Source: Baylisascaris procyonis
Taxonomy: Eukaryota; Nematoda; Chromadorea; Rhabditida; Ascarididae
Assembly (NCBI GenBank): GCA_037389465.1
Contig: JAZARR010000297.1
Span: forward strand, 620,001 to 684,000
Reading direction: 5' to 3'
Length of the DNA: 64,000 bases
In this document: one piece after another, positions 1 through 15,500 of the stretch
Position numbering within the stretch: the stretch's first letter is position 1
Layout: every line of letters begins with the position of its first letter
Program-made: the position numbers and the translations under genes
The notes under the pieces: generated by a model
Seen by the model: the letters and a program-made list of their open reading frames with translations, nothing else
The model's database searches: none
Told to the model about the DNA's origin: nothing

Positions 1-463
1 CCACTTCGTAAAAGTTCTTCCTAAAGCCATGTAAAGGTCACTAAAACCATATGTTATATTTGAATATTTCCCCTGAACCATTGCTCATTCCCTGAAAAAA
101 GTGACGGAGAAAACTGATCAACCGACTTTCATATGTCAACAGAAATGTACAAAAATCATACATTTCACTGACAGAACCATATCGAGTTGGCACAATGCAT
201 AGCATGAATCTGAGAATTCTTATTGAACAACATTTTTCATATAGTCGAAAAAATAAGAATAAAAATAAGCCAAGGAAAATTCTTCAATAAACATCAGGAA
301 AAAAAGCTGGTGCAACATTCTTTCACTAACGCGCTTTCGGCAAATAAAGAACACAAAATAGTATTGAGAATAGCTGTTGCAAAGTAATCTGACAACTCCA
401 AAATTCATCCAACAGGTAACACAAACAAAACCACAATAATACGAAAATTGCTTGATTGCTTAC
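1..463. other. intron of sma-1, continuing off the left edge
   Basis: AT-rich sequence after the exon 57 donor, with stops in all minus-strand frames. No spectrin-like coding is visible, so the next exon must lie outside the window. Confidence 0.7.
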
Positions 464-567
464 CTGCATTCGTTGCACCGCAGCAACTCGTTCACCAGCA
501 GATGTGAGTTCCCTCATCACCTGATCGAACTCAGCTACCAGCTTCTGACAATCCTCCAAATCACGAC
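464..567 (-). CDS. sma-1: sma-1 exon 57: repeat 27, last exon in window
   Basis: Residues 3222-3256: [20 protein letters not shown] then [11 protein letters not shown], helix B of repeat 27. Acceptor TTGCAG, donor CAG|GTAAGC, phase 0. Roughly three repeats plus the C-terminal region are expected beyond the edge, by family comparison. Confidence 0.91.
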
Positions 568-3500
568 CTGCAATCAAATATTCTCACCTTTACTAGCAAG
601 ATGCTCCCAGTACGTTTCGGAAGATCAGGAAGCCTCCGCAACAAGAAACAGCTCTAAGATGCTAACTCCTTCACCCGCTCTCCTCCCATTCCCACTCCAA
701 CTTCACTACTTATGTAGACGAATCCATGCAAGTGAGAGCATGCTGTTTAAAGGCAAGCAAAATAGTGATGTGAACGTTAGCAAAAGCCTTGCACCCTGCT
801 TTGTCATGGCTAATTAGATACTTTAGTAGATTTTAGATTTCGAGGTCTCATTCAGTGTGCTGCAAATCTTCGTATGCTATATCCACCCATCTTAGTTCTC
901 TAAGGAGAGGACTGCTCGTTCGAAAGTGGGGATGTTCGTACCCCCATCTGCATATACAAAACTACATTAATGAAGAACTGACTTTAACGAGAATTTGTTC
1001 AAAAAGACCGGAGTTTTTAATGAGGTGCTGAACTTGAAGAACTAGAGAGGCCATATGGCTCTCCTTCAAAGAAGAGAACTGAATTTGAGGGGAACCTGCA
1101 ATGAAAGGAAACTCAATTCGAGACTGCAGTGTACAATGAGCAGTCCATAGCTTCTAATCGAAATCAATACAATAATCAAAACTTCTATAACCACCCGACT
1201 GCCTGCAGGTTCAGACAGTAACCATCAAAACAATTACGACCACAAAAATATTGCTTGATTAAAATAAAAAACACAATAACAGACTTGCATTTGAGCGGCT
1301 GATATTCAAAGCCTGAAAGTTTTCTCACGATTAAATAAACTCACCATAATTTTCCTGTTTAGTGTGTTCGAATTTCTCGCCAAGCCAACGTGCAAGATCG
1401 TCAATCTGACGTACGAAAGCATGATAACGACTTGCATCGACAAGTAGTACCCTTCGACGCGCACATTCCTCTTTAAGGTCTTTATATAGCTTCTCCAATT
1501 TGATTTGTTTCGACGTCAACTACAAGCATCAACAACTGTATCAAATTCAGGCAGCATATTTACAGATTTTAGGACGAATAAGCATCAGTTTATCAATAAC
1601 AAAAGAGTGTTTTCCTCTATTCAATGACAGAAATTTAGAAGACTCAAAATATTCACTAAAATAAACGATAGAGAGTTCAATCCCTCATGAAGACTGAGTA
1701 CTTAAAATAGCACATATCAAACAGCTAAGGATTTAAGTTAGATGCAAAATTCCCGATGCTAAATCACTTAACAGGAATTTGTTGATTTGCTGAACGGAAA
1801 GCAACTGTTCTGAAGTACAATGAAATGGGTCAGCGGCAAAATAATCGAAAAACCAAAGCATTCAAAAATATTAACAACCTGAGGGTGCCGCTGAGCCCAT
1901 TTATGCCGAGCGCAAAAACCTAAATTGAGGAGTCAAAACTTTTTCATCGTATGAGAAGCGCAGTGGGACCAAGAGGGCTTACATTCGTAGCATCGAAGTG
2001 TTCCCTGGCTAGCATTGCTTCAGTTGCCTTTCTGAGCCGTTCCACCTCAGTCGCGAACTTGTTCACATCGTTCTCGAGGACGGTCAATCGTCTTAAGTGA
2101 CTCTCGGCAGCCGCTTGATCTTTACCTGCATCGTGATTTGCTACCAGCGGAAGCCGCTCTCGCATCCATTGTTCGGCTTCGTTTGCTTCTGCATAGTACT
2201 GCAAATATTTTTAGTTTAACGTTACGATACCTAATGAAAATTGCTACTAGAACTCTTTAGCATAAATAAAGAAAGTAGAGTGCATAGTCTGAAAGTTCCA
2301 CAAAAAAATGGAGTCTATGAATTGTTTTCTTTATAGTTCATGAACTCCAACCTCGAAATACTTTAGAGGTCTTGGAACTCGCAATCAAATTTACCGTAGG
2401 ACCACCCAGTGTTTACTTATCGCAGCTATCGCATGATCTCAATCAGTAACCAAGAGTCGCTAATTAAAATTTTAAGGAAATTCACTAAGACAAGTGCAGG
2501 GAATTTTTCTCATCCGCCACTCAGACAATATTAAACTGACGCGTAGCATTTCAGATTGCGAAAACATTTTCTTTCATTAGTTTTCATGATACAGCAAACA
2601 CTATTAATAGCTATAAGTTTTATTTTACCAAAAAGATTTAAACAAGCGCAACTGAAAAATTTTATGAGATAAGTAGAGAAAAAGAACAAAGTGCGACGCT
2701 TTCGGTAAGAAAAAATTCCAAATTTCGCATACCCTGGTAAAATAAACTGAATTTAGAAAACTGCTAAGATAAGAACTTGAGTTCCTAAGAAGACTTGATG
2801 CTACAAACAGCTCTACTGAGTTGAATTGATCCTGCATTTCTCCCCAACTCGTCTCCCCCCTTCCCTCCTTCATCGAACTCCAATAGATGGTACTATCACG
2901 CATTTAATATCAACAATTCTCTAAGTATAAATCGAAGTTTAAAAAGAAACCTGTTGACTGCTTAGTGAATCAGCCAGCTTCTGAGATCGTTCCTGTATGA
3001 GTTGCTTGATCGACAGCAACAACGAAGAAAGTTCATCGAGTACTTTCTGGATTTCATTGGATGCGAAATGACCGTTCTTGATCATTTTTATCGCCTTCAT
3101 TTCAGTCTTCGATATTAATGACTGAAATAAAAATTAAACGGATAGCAAAACATATCGCTGCTATAACAAGCTGTAGTTTTCATAAACAAGAATCGCAATT
3201 ACAACTATTCGGCAGAATAAAGGTCAATGCAACAAAAAATAAATAAATAAATAAATGAAAAATAAAAGCAAATATTCCCGCAACAAATTCACCACCATAT
3301 TAAAAAGTGAACATAAATGAAAAATGTCACGTGCTAGGGCACCTAACGATCCCTTTTCCCCCTCCTTTCCCTTTCTTCTTCTTAAACACACCATCAAACT
3401 ACATGCAAAAGAAATGGAATATTTACTTGTCGGCTATTGATCTCTTCCTCAAGAAGAGCGTGCTTCTTCGTAAGCGATTGAACAGCGTGAAGGGTATCAC

Positions 3501-6500
3501 CATAGTCAGTACTAATCGCTTGTCGCATCTTATCGCCGATCCACTCCAACTGTTCTTCGGCCTCCGAGATCCACTCATAGAATGCCAACGCATCACGTAG
3601 GTTATCTCTTCTTATTTGACATGGCTCTTTTAAACCCAAATAGCGCTGCTCCACCGCTTTTGCCATCTCCAGTGATTCCTTTGTATTCGCATATCCCTGA
3701 ATTCAACAACAATCCTTTAATTTCCTCGCATTAAATTTTCAACTTTCTTTGCAATCCTTTAATTCGACTCATTAATAGACGGAAAGGGGTGCTCATAATT
3801 GAGGAATTGAAGTTACCGGATGAATAACTATAGGCTCAATTTAGACTACAATAATTATGTAAAACATCCTTATTAATATCTTCTAATGTTCACCTATCAC
3901 GCGTCCGTACACTTTGGTTTGTCAATTATCATTCACCACGATCGTTCATATGGCTAATTTTGCATATTTAATAAAACTCTATTCAAATCGTTGACTTATT
4001 ATTCGCTCGTTCAACGAATTACTACATTGTGTAGTGAATAAAATGCCGCCTGTGGTTACCCGCACTGGTATTCTTCACATCTGATGAATAGCCACTATTT
4101 TAAACTCAATTAAACCAAGTATAGATTCTAAATCGAATAAAATAGTCATCTAAATTAGTAAATCCCAAACGTTAATGAAGCAACTGTAAAACTTATGATA
4201 CTTTTCATATAGGTACACTCAATTTATATCAAATCCACCTATTATAATCTACCTCAACAATCACAATTAACACCTCACAATTCCAACATTCAACGTTAAT
4301 TCTATACTTCTCTAAATTTAAATGATTTAAATGATTAAACAATATGCAGAGATTTTCAATATGATTGGCTTCGCTATTCAATCGCATAGCACTTTCACCT
4401 TAACAGTATCGATGCCAAAATGCTCAAATTTTTTTTTCGAAATTTATCCACTGAAAAAAATGTCCAAAATATGGAAAACCTGTTTTTCGAATTCGCGTGC
4501 TTTATCGATACATTGTTGAACACTAGCGGCACGTGAAGCGATCTCAGCATCTAGATCATCTTGCTTCTTTATAAGTGCCTCAACTGATATATAATCGTTG
4601 CCATGATCCTCATTGCTTAGATCGTTCTCCACTCGTTCCAACCATTTATCCAAATCCTCTAAACGGCGATTTAATTGATATGCTTCGTTTGCTTCACATA
4701 GTCGACGCTTCTTTAACGCTGATTTCCTATAAAACAGTTTCTGATAAATCATTGCTGAAATAATCGGAATTATTCAGCCCAAATCGTAGATCATAATCCA
4801 GATCTAAACAATAAGCCGTAGAATAGAATGGAATAGAATAGAATAGAATAGAATAGAATAGAATAGAACAGAACAGAACAGAATTAGAATAGGATAAGGA
4901 TCGAATAGAATTAGAACCAGAATTAAACTAGAATTAGTTAGACTTAGAATAGAATAGAATAGAATACAAATGGAATTATAATTAAATTAGAATTAACTAG
5001 AACTAGAGCTAGAATTAGAATAAAATACAATAAAACAGAATGGGAAAATAATTTGAAATCTAATGAGACTTATTTCAACAAGTCACATTTTCCCCATTTA
5101 TCGTAAACACATAATATCGTAATGTCAGAAAATAAAGTGTGAGAATAGCGTATAGCTAAACTTAAATTTTTGGCAGCAAACTAATGAAATCTTTTACAGC
5201 ATCGCTTACTATAAAAACGAGAGGTCCAAAACGATAGAAAAATTTAAAAAAAAAAACACCGAACTTTGATCAATCATTCGAATAAAATAAAGTTCAATAT
5301 TCCATTAAAAAAAAGTACTCTTACAAATCCATTCACTTCAGGTGATGTGGTGATCATTCGCAAATACGAATGCATTTGCTTGATTACTCCATTCAACGCA
5401 TAAATCACTATAATAGTAATTTAAAAATTTTAGAAAAATAAGTTTCAATTCTAAAGAATTAAAAGTGATAAAATTAAAACTTGAAGTAAGAAAATGATTT
5501 TAAAAAATTCCAAGGAAAGAAGAGAACGGATATCGCATACACTCACATATCACTTCGTCATCAAAAACACCATAAACAAAGAAGATTATTAAAAGAAACC
5601 TTCTCAATTCAAGCCATCCACCATTCACCTCAGCAATTTGTCGAGCAACGCTATCCGACGCATAATGCTTCTCCTTGATAAGTTTTTCTCCAATATCGAC
5701 CGTCGATTTAACACGACCTTCATTTGCGTCGAGTTCCGCCTCAAACACTAAGTGCTTCTGCAGTTTCGATCTAAATTCAAAAAATTCAACACAGGTATAT
5801 CAGTTCAAACAACGAGTTAGTTACTTTCATTACTAGTTTACAATACTCGTTTATTCTTCCTTAATAGGCAGTATTACAAGGCTCATTAATAGCATCAGCA
5901 ATATTTCGAAATGCTAGCGATTAAAGTTATGATAAAATATCAATATTTCTCAGACACAAATTAGGTTCATGCAGGTGTGCTCACTCACACCTTGCACGAA
6001 CTTTCGTTCAGCAATCTATCAGCCGACTCTGAATTTAAATTAGTTCGCATTTTATAATTACCTCTACGCTTCGCTTTCCACATGTATTCGCCAATATAAC
6101 AACTGATTTAACCCGATATAACACATCTTCGCCTCAAATGCTCCCTATTACAAGGAATGTGGGTTACGTCTATGAAAGATATTGACTATCATTAGAATGA
6201 CTTGAAAATAGTTGCATCATATTTCAACCAGTGTTACCCATCACTGCAAACTCCTTCTTTCTACCGAAAACAACATCAGTATGAGAAGGGGGAGCGGATT
6301 GAAAAAACTAAACAACGGAATTTCGAAAGGAATACCAAAAGGATAAAAAAGATTTGTTTCTTGAGCCCCTCCGAGAAAGCTCGGCCAAATGAGTTCACGA
6401 GTGACCAAAAATCATGAGAACATTTTTTCCCATTTGAAACCACCAAATGTAGCATCATGGGCCCCGTGCGATTTCGGCAGAAGGAACTCCCTTCCTTTCC

Positions 6501-9500
6501 CAACCACTTGGTTGCAACCTTATCCCTGAAACTATTAGATGAAAAAGATTGACCTCAGGTTCGTTTGATCGAGAAAACTCTCATCGTAGGCCAGTTGGAT
6601 CTTGGCGCTAATCCATGTCATCAATTCGCCGCAGGTATCAATAAACTCGTGCAGCTTCCGGTTTTCGGTGAGTAACGAGTGACGTCGCTTGCATGCATCC
6701 ATCAATGCGGCGTGCCTGGCCAATACATAGTCGCGTCTGTAATGCAACCCGTTTGTTATACACCACGAAAGCTAAAAATGCTCTAGCACATTATCACATA
6801 TTCAGCCGCTGAAGATTTGCATTTCCCTTGCTCCGCACCAATAACATCGTGCAGCGTAACCTTTACATTAAGATAAAGTCAAGGCAGGGGAAATAGCATG
6901 GTAAAAATGGTTCGACCTCCGTATAAACTTGTCACATAGAGTGTGCTCAATAGGAACTTAAGGCACCTCCTCTCGAATCAATACGCATCTCTGCTGTGCA
7001 AGGAATGCTGCCATGCTGTTCTATTCTTCGCTTCGACCCTCAACGTCAATTCCCTACTTGTTCCTTGTAACACAAAAAGAACAGCAAGGCAGGAAGGAAA
7101 GGGCGATAAGGAAAGGGCCCTTTTCATGCCACCTCTCACTGTTCCCATGCTCTCTTTCATCCACAACAATCTAAAATATACAGCACTCGTAAACAGAAGC
7201 GCTTATTTTATGTTCAAAAGAATTAGAAAATATACCGCTGCTCAACTTCGCTGCGGTTGTCAAGATCCTTTTCGATCAACTCATCAGCTGCTCGACGCAA
7301 AGAGTCGATCTTATCGCTTTGTGCGACCAGGGTCTTCTCAAAATCAACGTGCTTCTTCAACAACGTGTCCACCGCATCGACGCTCTCACCCATATCAGCC
7401 TTAAAACATTAGAATAGAAATATCAATAAGTTCCCCTCCATCTCTCAAATTTCTTATACATCACAACTTACATCCCCTCCTCCTCAAATAAATTAAAGAC
7501 TGGAAAATGCCTGTTCAACATACCCAAGGATATTAAATAAAGACATCATAACGGTTGACTGCGCAATACTGACATCCATGAGCACATAAGATCATCTAGC
7601 ACAAATCAAGCTTAGCGATTTCAAAGAATAAGTGCATACCTGCTTAAGGAATGCTTCCTTAGAAAGAAGCCATTCTTCAGCACGAGCGGCCTGATCGCTG
7701 AAAAGTTGTCGATTGCGTCCGCGCGCAAGCACCAAATTCTTTGCCTCCCAAGCTTGTCTTAGCTGATGTTCCAGATTCTGCAGACGCTTCAACGCCCGCT
7801 GAATCTCGCCTTTATGATCGGGTTGTTCATTTGAAAGCTTTGCACCCCACTCGCGTAATTCCGACATCTCACGCTAAACAATTCACTTTCAATGACAGTT
7901 CAATAAAGTTTTCAAAGAACCAAAATTAATTCCAATTGAATATGAGAAAATCTCATCAATCCATTGATGAATCAAAAGTACGAACGTAACTGTATTAGTG
8001 GATATTTCATGTTTTCCACTTAAGATATTCGTTTCAGAGAGCTTTTGAATTTTTCCATTACTGAATTTGTTGTGCATTTCTTCAAAATCTCTTATTACGC
8101 ATTTTCTGCGCAAACATTTTTCACATTCATCAATAACAGTGAAAGAAATTATTGACTGTAATACTTACACAAAAACATCTTTAACTCTAAAGTTGTATCC
8201 TTGCGAATGAAAAAACAATCTCAACCCCTCTCCCCCCCCCCTTCCCCCCGTTCTAAATATTCAACTTCCCGTAGCTATAATTGGCAAACCCTAACCAATC
8301 AAAGATGCTTAATTATTTTTCAGTCATAAACGGAAACATTCACTTGACTCTCAATGGATGAACGCATCGGATCTTTCAACGAAATTTGCGTTGAAACATT
8401 CTAATGCGACTTTCGTCATCCTCTATGAATGGTACTAATTCATAAACTTTGCACTGCTCACATGGAGGTTCTTTTTTGCCCAAAGGGTCTCGAACTAGTC
8501 CACAGAAAAACACCTCCAGTATTTCCCATCCGTGCGGAAATTTATTCTAGATTACAGGGATGGGGGAATGGCTAGTATTTAATTTAGAAAAGTCAACCGA
8601 AATAAAAAACCTGTCTGCCGTCAATTTCAGCCAATTTTTCCACATGCTTCGCAATTAGCGATTCAGCATGCGCGGCTGACTGAGGTGCCTCTTGCGTCCC
8701 AAGCCGAGTGAGCGTATCAACAGCCCAAGCCTCTGTCTTGCGTACCGCATCAAAGAAACGATGTAATTCGCCGGATGCCATAAGGCGATTGCCTCTGAAA
8801 ATTAGCCATTGTTCATTTCAGTAACTCTCAATGATCGGGATCGCATCATATCCGATAACGAAATACCATTCACCTTCGGCAACCAGACATAGGTGTAAGA
8901 CCTCTGTGGTTATAAGGCAGGAGAGAAGGATGGGAAACTCTTCAGGTGAAAATATCTTCGAAAAAATATCCCACAAAAGACTGACAAGGGCATGGCTCAG
9001 TATGTGTACGAACAGATTGCTTCAAGTTGAAATTTTCGAAATTATGTAGCCAATCCTTCAATTCATGCTATCACTATTTAGCATTCTCGGTGACACAATG
9101 ACAGATTTTTTTCCTTCATGAAATTCCCCTCTTTTTTTGTTTTTCCCAATAATTAGAGAATTCAAATCATTCCCAATCACGTTTCCTTAAGTAGAGGGGA
9201 AAAAATACAAACATTTTCTGAATGTAATAATAAAAACAATCACCTGCTAGTAGCAAGTTCGGCAAGTCTTTGCCATGAAACTTCCAATTTTCTCAACGAT
9301 TCAATGATCGTCTCTCGAAGCGGTGGATCCTTACTCAACAATTTTTGTGCCTCATTGTCATGTGCCTTAAAATATAATTTATTAAGCAATTACACAGAAC
9401 GTTCATAGCCAAGCATACTGTTCGTTAATCCATTACATTTCTCACATTCCCAAGCGGACGATTAGGTCTGTTACTGGAACATAATCGCAGCACTCTAAAA

Positions 9501-12500
9501 GGACAAGCATTCTCTGCAGTAAATACTCCTTAAATCTTCCTTTTTTTTAGATCCACCTAAAATACCACTTAAAACACTTTCGCAAAATCCTTTCCGCAGA
9601 AATTTTCTCTTTTTAGGGTAATTGTTATACTTTCCTTCCTTTCCCCAACCTCTTTCCTCACGCGACTTCTCTAAGTTTGTATTAAGCTCCCGCTGGATCA
9701 TGGAAATGTAAACACTTCTCAATACAGCCTCCTTCCTATCGTTTTGGAACCATCTGACATCGTTGAGATCCTATCAAAAAATATATGATACTGTTTTCAT
9801 TTCATGGCACATATGAAAAATACTCAGCTATCTGAATCATAAGACGGCTAGGAACTGTTGCCATCTGAAGCAGTTGAGAGAGCATTTAAATAGAACGAAA
9901 AAACCTGATGCTTCCAACGGACCGAGTCCCCTCCCCCCCCCCAAGAAAAACGAATACAGAAACCTTTTCACCGCAGTTTCACGACAAATACTGCTCGTCA
10001 TATTTAAAGCGACCCTTGTTTCGTCCAATCTTTCTATGCTAGAAACCTCCCCTTTATCATCCAATTTACCTATTATGGCCTTATCCCCTCTCTCCCACCT
10101 CAGCTCCAGAAATTAACCATATTCTTTGCAAATGAGCTATTGACAGTTATTGCCGATACATAAAAAGAAATTCATAGATAAAACCACAATGATATTTCAG
10201 CATACTCCTTCACATCAAAGCAAGCACTGAATTTACCTTCAGCTTCTCATGGATCACTGTCATATCCCTTTCGACTGCTTCCTGTTTACGGATGAGAGCC
10301 TCCACTGTAGCAAGGTCCTTCCCGAGATCATCTATAGTCACAAGCGAGACTTTCTCCTGTATACGCTCACATGTATCATCCACATCCCGATTGAATGCGT
10401 GCACCTCAAGTGCAGCACGTAGTTGCACACGATATGCGGCCAATTTCCCTTGCAATGCTTTCCATCTAAACAAATTAAATCGCATTAATTTATTCAGAAG
10501 TCAAAATTGAAACCTTTGGGATTTCGGAAATCAATCAACTATCACTTACTAACCAGCCGGTTGCCAGAAAGAAAAGTTCGGCTGATGAATGAGCTTCCAC
10601 TTATTGAACTTATTAACCAAATGATGCCGAAAAAACACTCTCTAATCCCTAATCCGTATTCATGAAAGCCTACTACCTCAACGACTCTTGAAATCCCACA
10701 CAATATAAGTCAGCAGCTGTTCGAAGTGCTTTTCTTTATAAAATGACTCATACTTTATTTTAGATACATTAGCACACTACGAATAAAAATACAATAGACA
10801 GCAAAAAATACTTCATTCTTCCACCTTTCAGTAAAAAATTAAAAGGAACGCTTCAAATTTAAATTCACTAAAAGATATTGTCGTTGATTCGGTTATTAAC
10901 AAAAAAGATAAGTTGTCTAATAAACTGAAATAATAACATAAAAATTTTTCAGGTGCACCAAAACCTCAAAAAAAAGAAAAGAAAAGAAAAAACGACCTCA
11001 ATTAAGCTAACAAACAATTGGAACACAAACTTACAACTACTAAAACCACCATTCGTCTAATCACCACTGAAATGAAGAATTGAACTTACGCGTTGTTAAG
11101 TTCGAGTAGCTGTTGTTGCACAGCCTTCTGTGAAGAGCGCCGTTGGGCAACAAGTTTAGCACCAAGTCTATTCGCTGACTCAATCGACGACTCATCGACG
11201 CTCGCATCCGCTTTGGTACCGTCGAGTTTCTCGATCAACAACTGACAGTGTTCCATATCGCGACCCATCTCTGCCGCATTCACCAATAATTCCTTCTCCT
11301 CAAAATATTACGATACGTTTGCATACTCTCATTTCACCACATTAGATAAATCCTTTTCATGTTAAAATTAAAATCTATGAGATAGTATCCGCTAATAACA
11401 TATATGAATTATCATCGAGGATTTGTTTTCTTTTACGGCCTTTTTCTGCACATAGGAACTCTAATGTCCACAAATTAAGTTTCAGTAAATTTCAGCGAGA
11501 AAAAAACAGTCGAAGATTAACCCACTCTCCCTTTTCCATAATAATATAAATAAAAAGTCAAAAAGATTACTGGGACTTCAAAAAAATTCAATAATCGAAC
11601 CGGATATATCAAGTAGAGTCCATCCTTTTTATTTTGCTTTTAATGAAAAAAAAAGAAAAAAATCGTGCACAAACTATTCCATTTTGCTTCAAACATAATC
11701 TAAAAGAAAAAAGACAAACAGCAACCTTGATCCATTGCAAAACCCTTTCGACAAGCTGATTGAAGTTGAGTAAATCGCGCGCCTCTTCGAGTGCATTGCT
11801 TTGCTCTTGTGACATTGCCACTAGTTCATTCCATTTCCTCAATAACGCACTCGATCTGAATTTATTAAATCTTATCACCCGGTACATTATTTCAGCACTT
11901 AAGACCAATATTTGTAATGACATAAAAACGACTCACTCATTAGTACATGCTTAGTGTCCAATCAGATACCCGATATGAGGCCCTATTTTTATTAATTTTA
12001 TTAATTTTTTAATTCATTCAAATTCATCTTGGTGAAAAATTTGTTTTGGTGATAAGCAACATATTTTGATAATTCTTTGATGATTCTGGTGATAACTAAT
12101 AGTAATTCATAAAGTATTCGATGATAAGAACATAAGAACAACAGCACAAAACGAATTGGAAAAAACCTTACTTATATATAAACTATTCATTCTGTAGGCC
12201 ATTTGTTTACCTAACATAACCCCTCTCTACCATATGCTTAACAACAGAGCTACAGGCAGCATTTTCTAAGTAATGATAAATCTTAAAATGCAAAAAACGA
12301 CGTGCACAAACAACGATGTAACACACCTTTTCATGATGTCCTCACTATCAGCGGTACGTTTTGAAGCAAGTTCCTTTGCCTGTTCCCTGATCTGTTCAAT
12401 TCTTGCCGAATTTGCAGTTAATTCAGCTTCCATCGCCTTAACAATCAATTTACGTTAAGAATAATAAACCTATTTAGCAAAAATATAACCTTTCCTAAAA

Positions 12501-15500
12501 TACAAACTTTACAAAAAAAATCGATGAAATTTTAAATACTGCAAATCACCATCTTGTGTAAAAAGCAAGAACGAACTAAGGAGCTGATCGATGCGAAATA
12601 TTTCTTTTCCAAACGTTCTTCACTTGGCATGAAAAGACGCAAATTTGTACAAAAATCTAATAATAATTTTTTTGAGAAATGAAGCTCTGTCATATCTTAT
12701 CATATCACAGCATTGATTGTATACCATCAATAATGTAAATTTTCAGTTGTTCAATACTAGAGGCGAGGTAATTTTCTGTTTCCACAAAAAAAAAAACGAT
12801 TCTTTAGCATCCAGATGCATTTCCGGACCAAGAAACTTTTTCGGATCAGTAATAATTCCTCCAAATCCCCTATAAAGAAGAAATTGTCGAACTATCAACC
12901 TTCCGCAGAATCAAATAATCCACAGTAAAGTTACGAGAGACGTGGATCAACAAAACTTTTACAAAAATTTTGAAACAACAACACTGAAATGGAAACTTTC
13001 GATTTGATTTTCCATGGTCAGTGTAGCGGATCAAATTTCCACTGATGATCATAATCAATCTAGCATCCGCTTTGGGAATTCGCAAAGCAATATAGTTCTA
13101 CATTAGATCACAAATAAGATTATTTTAGTACCGCATAAACCTATTAAAAAATTAAAAATAAATAACTAAAAATTTATAAATAAAAAAACTAACTTGATGT
13201 TTTTGCAATCGTTTCATCTTATCTTCGATGCTGGTCAATTTAGCTTGTCGATCCGTCTCCAATCGAATGCGTTTTTGCTTCTCATCAATCCAATTCTCCA
13301 TCTCTGCTACGTCACTATTGAAACGTGCCAATTTCAATGCATCAGCAAGCAATGTGCGTCGCACACCAACCTCCGAACGGAGTTGTGCTAATGCATTCTC
13401 AACCTTAAATTTCTTTGAATATATGATGAAGTAAAAAAATGAAGAGATGAAGAAATAAAATCCTATAACTGAACATTTCAATCCAAGATGCACAATAAAA
13501 AACTTCTTATCTCATAGAATGTCTGATCTACAATTAAATGTCTTCTTATTATTGACCGTGTCCTTTTTCCGGCTCGAATAAATTGTGGGCATGTTTTTAA
13601 TTCTTGCGGCAGGGCCAAAGTCAGAGATAGCCCTCTCATTCCCCTTACTGATTTTATGCAAAATATACAAATATTCAACAATAAAAAATATAAATGCAAC
13701 TCATTGAATAAGGGGAAACAAGCTAAACTTTATTGAATATTAAGTACGAATTTAATCTTAACGAAGAGAGGATAAGAAGTGACCTGTTTCATCCATTGTT
13801 CAATCTTAGCCGATTCCATATGTCGTGCAGCGATCAATTGTTTTGCCGTCTTATGCAACGAAGCAACTCGTTCGTCTAAAGTTGAGAGTGCCTTCTGGAA
13901 TGTATCCAGTTTCTTGATTTGATTTTCCACTTCATCCACCGTTCCTCCAACCTGAAAACATTTTCCATTCCAATGCATTTCCCAATCGTTCATATAACCT
14001 CAATGATTACTAACGAAACGTCGTGCATTCCACTGTCTATAGATTTGGTACCAATTACCTACCGACATACTGATTTTTTGTAGTATTTTCCATTTTTTTT
14101 CCATTCCCCTCCATCAAGCTGTAAAATAATAGAATATTTTTCTAATTTGCATCATTAACTCGTAAAAATGAAGAAAGCCTATTATATAGACTATAAAAGC
14201 ATGAGACTGAATAGTGCACAAACGAAGCAATATAAACTTCGTAGATAGAGGACTTATGATTGAAGACTTACACATTATATAATGCATGGATGTTATCTAT
14301 AAATGAGAGGGTGCAAAAAAAGAAAAATAATTCATTTTCTTTATTTACTTCAAAGAGTACAGAAAAAAAAATTTCCCTACCTTATCAAACATTACTTCTT
14401 ATTGCATTTTGAATTTTCTTGTGGCAATATTATATCTAAATTTAAGCTGCCTAAGGAACCCTTTTGAAAGCGCTATAAATAAAAAATTAGGGAAAAAATG
14501 AAAAAATTTCTGAAATTCCTTCGAGCGCGATGACGGGTACATCGAATACAAGCATCAGAATGCATATTCCTTATGTGTGGTCGAACACAAGCATCAGAAT
14601 GCATATTCCTTATGTTTGCTATCTGATTCCTTCATATCAAACTCTATCTCCTTTCTCCGCTCCCTTCCTCCCCACCTCCCCCCCCCCCCCCAAAAAAAAA
14701 AGAATACACGTCCTGCGAAAAAAAAAAATCATAGCCCAGATTAAAGTCCCGAAAATGCAAAATTCGTAAACTAAAAATTCGGACATGCCTATGCCATGCC
14801 GGAATTAATGGCTATTGAACTTATTGCTATGCTACTATAGCCTGAAAGCCTCCCTGCGATACAATTAAAAACAATCAAATCTGTACATATTTAAAACGTT
14901 TTCATATTACAAACCTTATAAATAGATGCATACCTGTGCGCATCGAAGAGTGCTCTGTCTGGCTGCAATTGCAGCAAGCGTTTGTTTTGCTTCTCGCTGG
15001 AAAGCATGCCATTCTCGAACTTGTGACAACCATTCAGCTCTCATTGACCACTCATTTCGTACACGATCCAACGCTTCCGCCACCTACAAATACCTTTATT
15101 AACATAACACGAAACTTATCTACTCTACGATAATTTATGGTAATACAAAAGCGAAAGTGCTAAAAGATCGTGAACAAATGCGTAATTATTCTCAAAGAAA
15201 GATTTCGCTTTATTTTTATAACTTTTATAATAAAGGTAAAAAATTAAAAATGAAATTTCTCCAAAAATTGGTTCATATTTTCGGTTGCTACACTATAAAT
15301 ATCGACTGCGATAGTGTGCATTTGCCCAAATGAGGCTGATAACGCATTTTAAATTGATTACAATCAATTACATGTTGTTGTCAATTAAATTTCCCCATCA
15401 CCATATATCAAAAATCATAAAAGCAATCGGCTACAGATATGAAACATAAAGAAAAAATATTTCAATAGTATAAAAACACTTTTGCGAGGTAAACATTCGC

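Larger units (their letters stand above)
13952..14933. other. intron between exons 39 and 40
   Basis: About 1 kb without coding signal. It holds the 39-bp duplication, a pyrimidine run and the C14/A10 tract. Confidence 0.8.

Noticed and set aside
6943..7404. 153-codon plus-strand open frame
   Set aside because: It is antisense to exon 49 and its intron; composition and frame are explained by the spectrin exon on the other strand.
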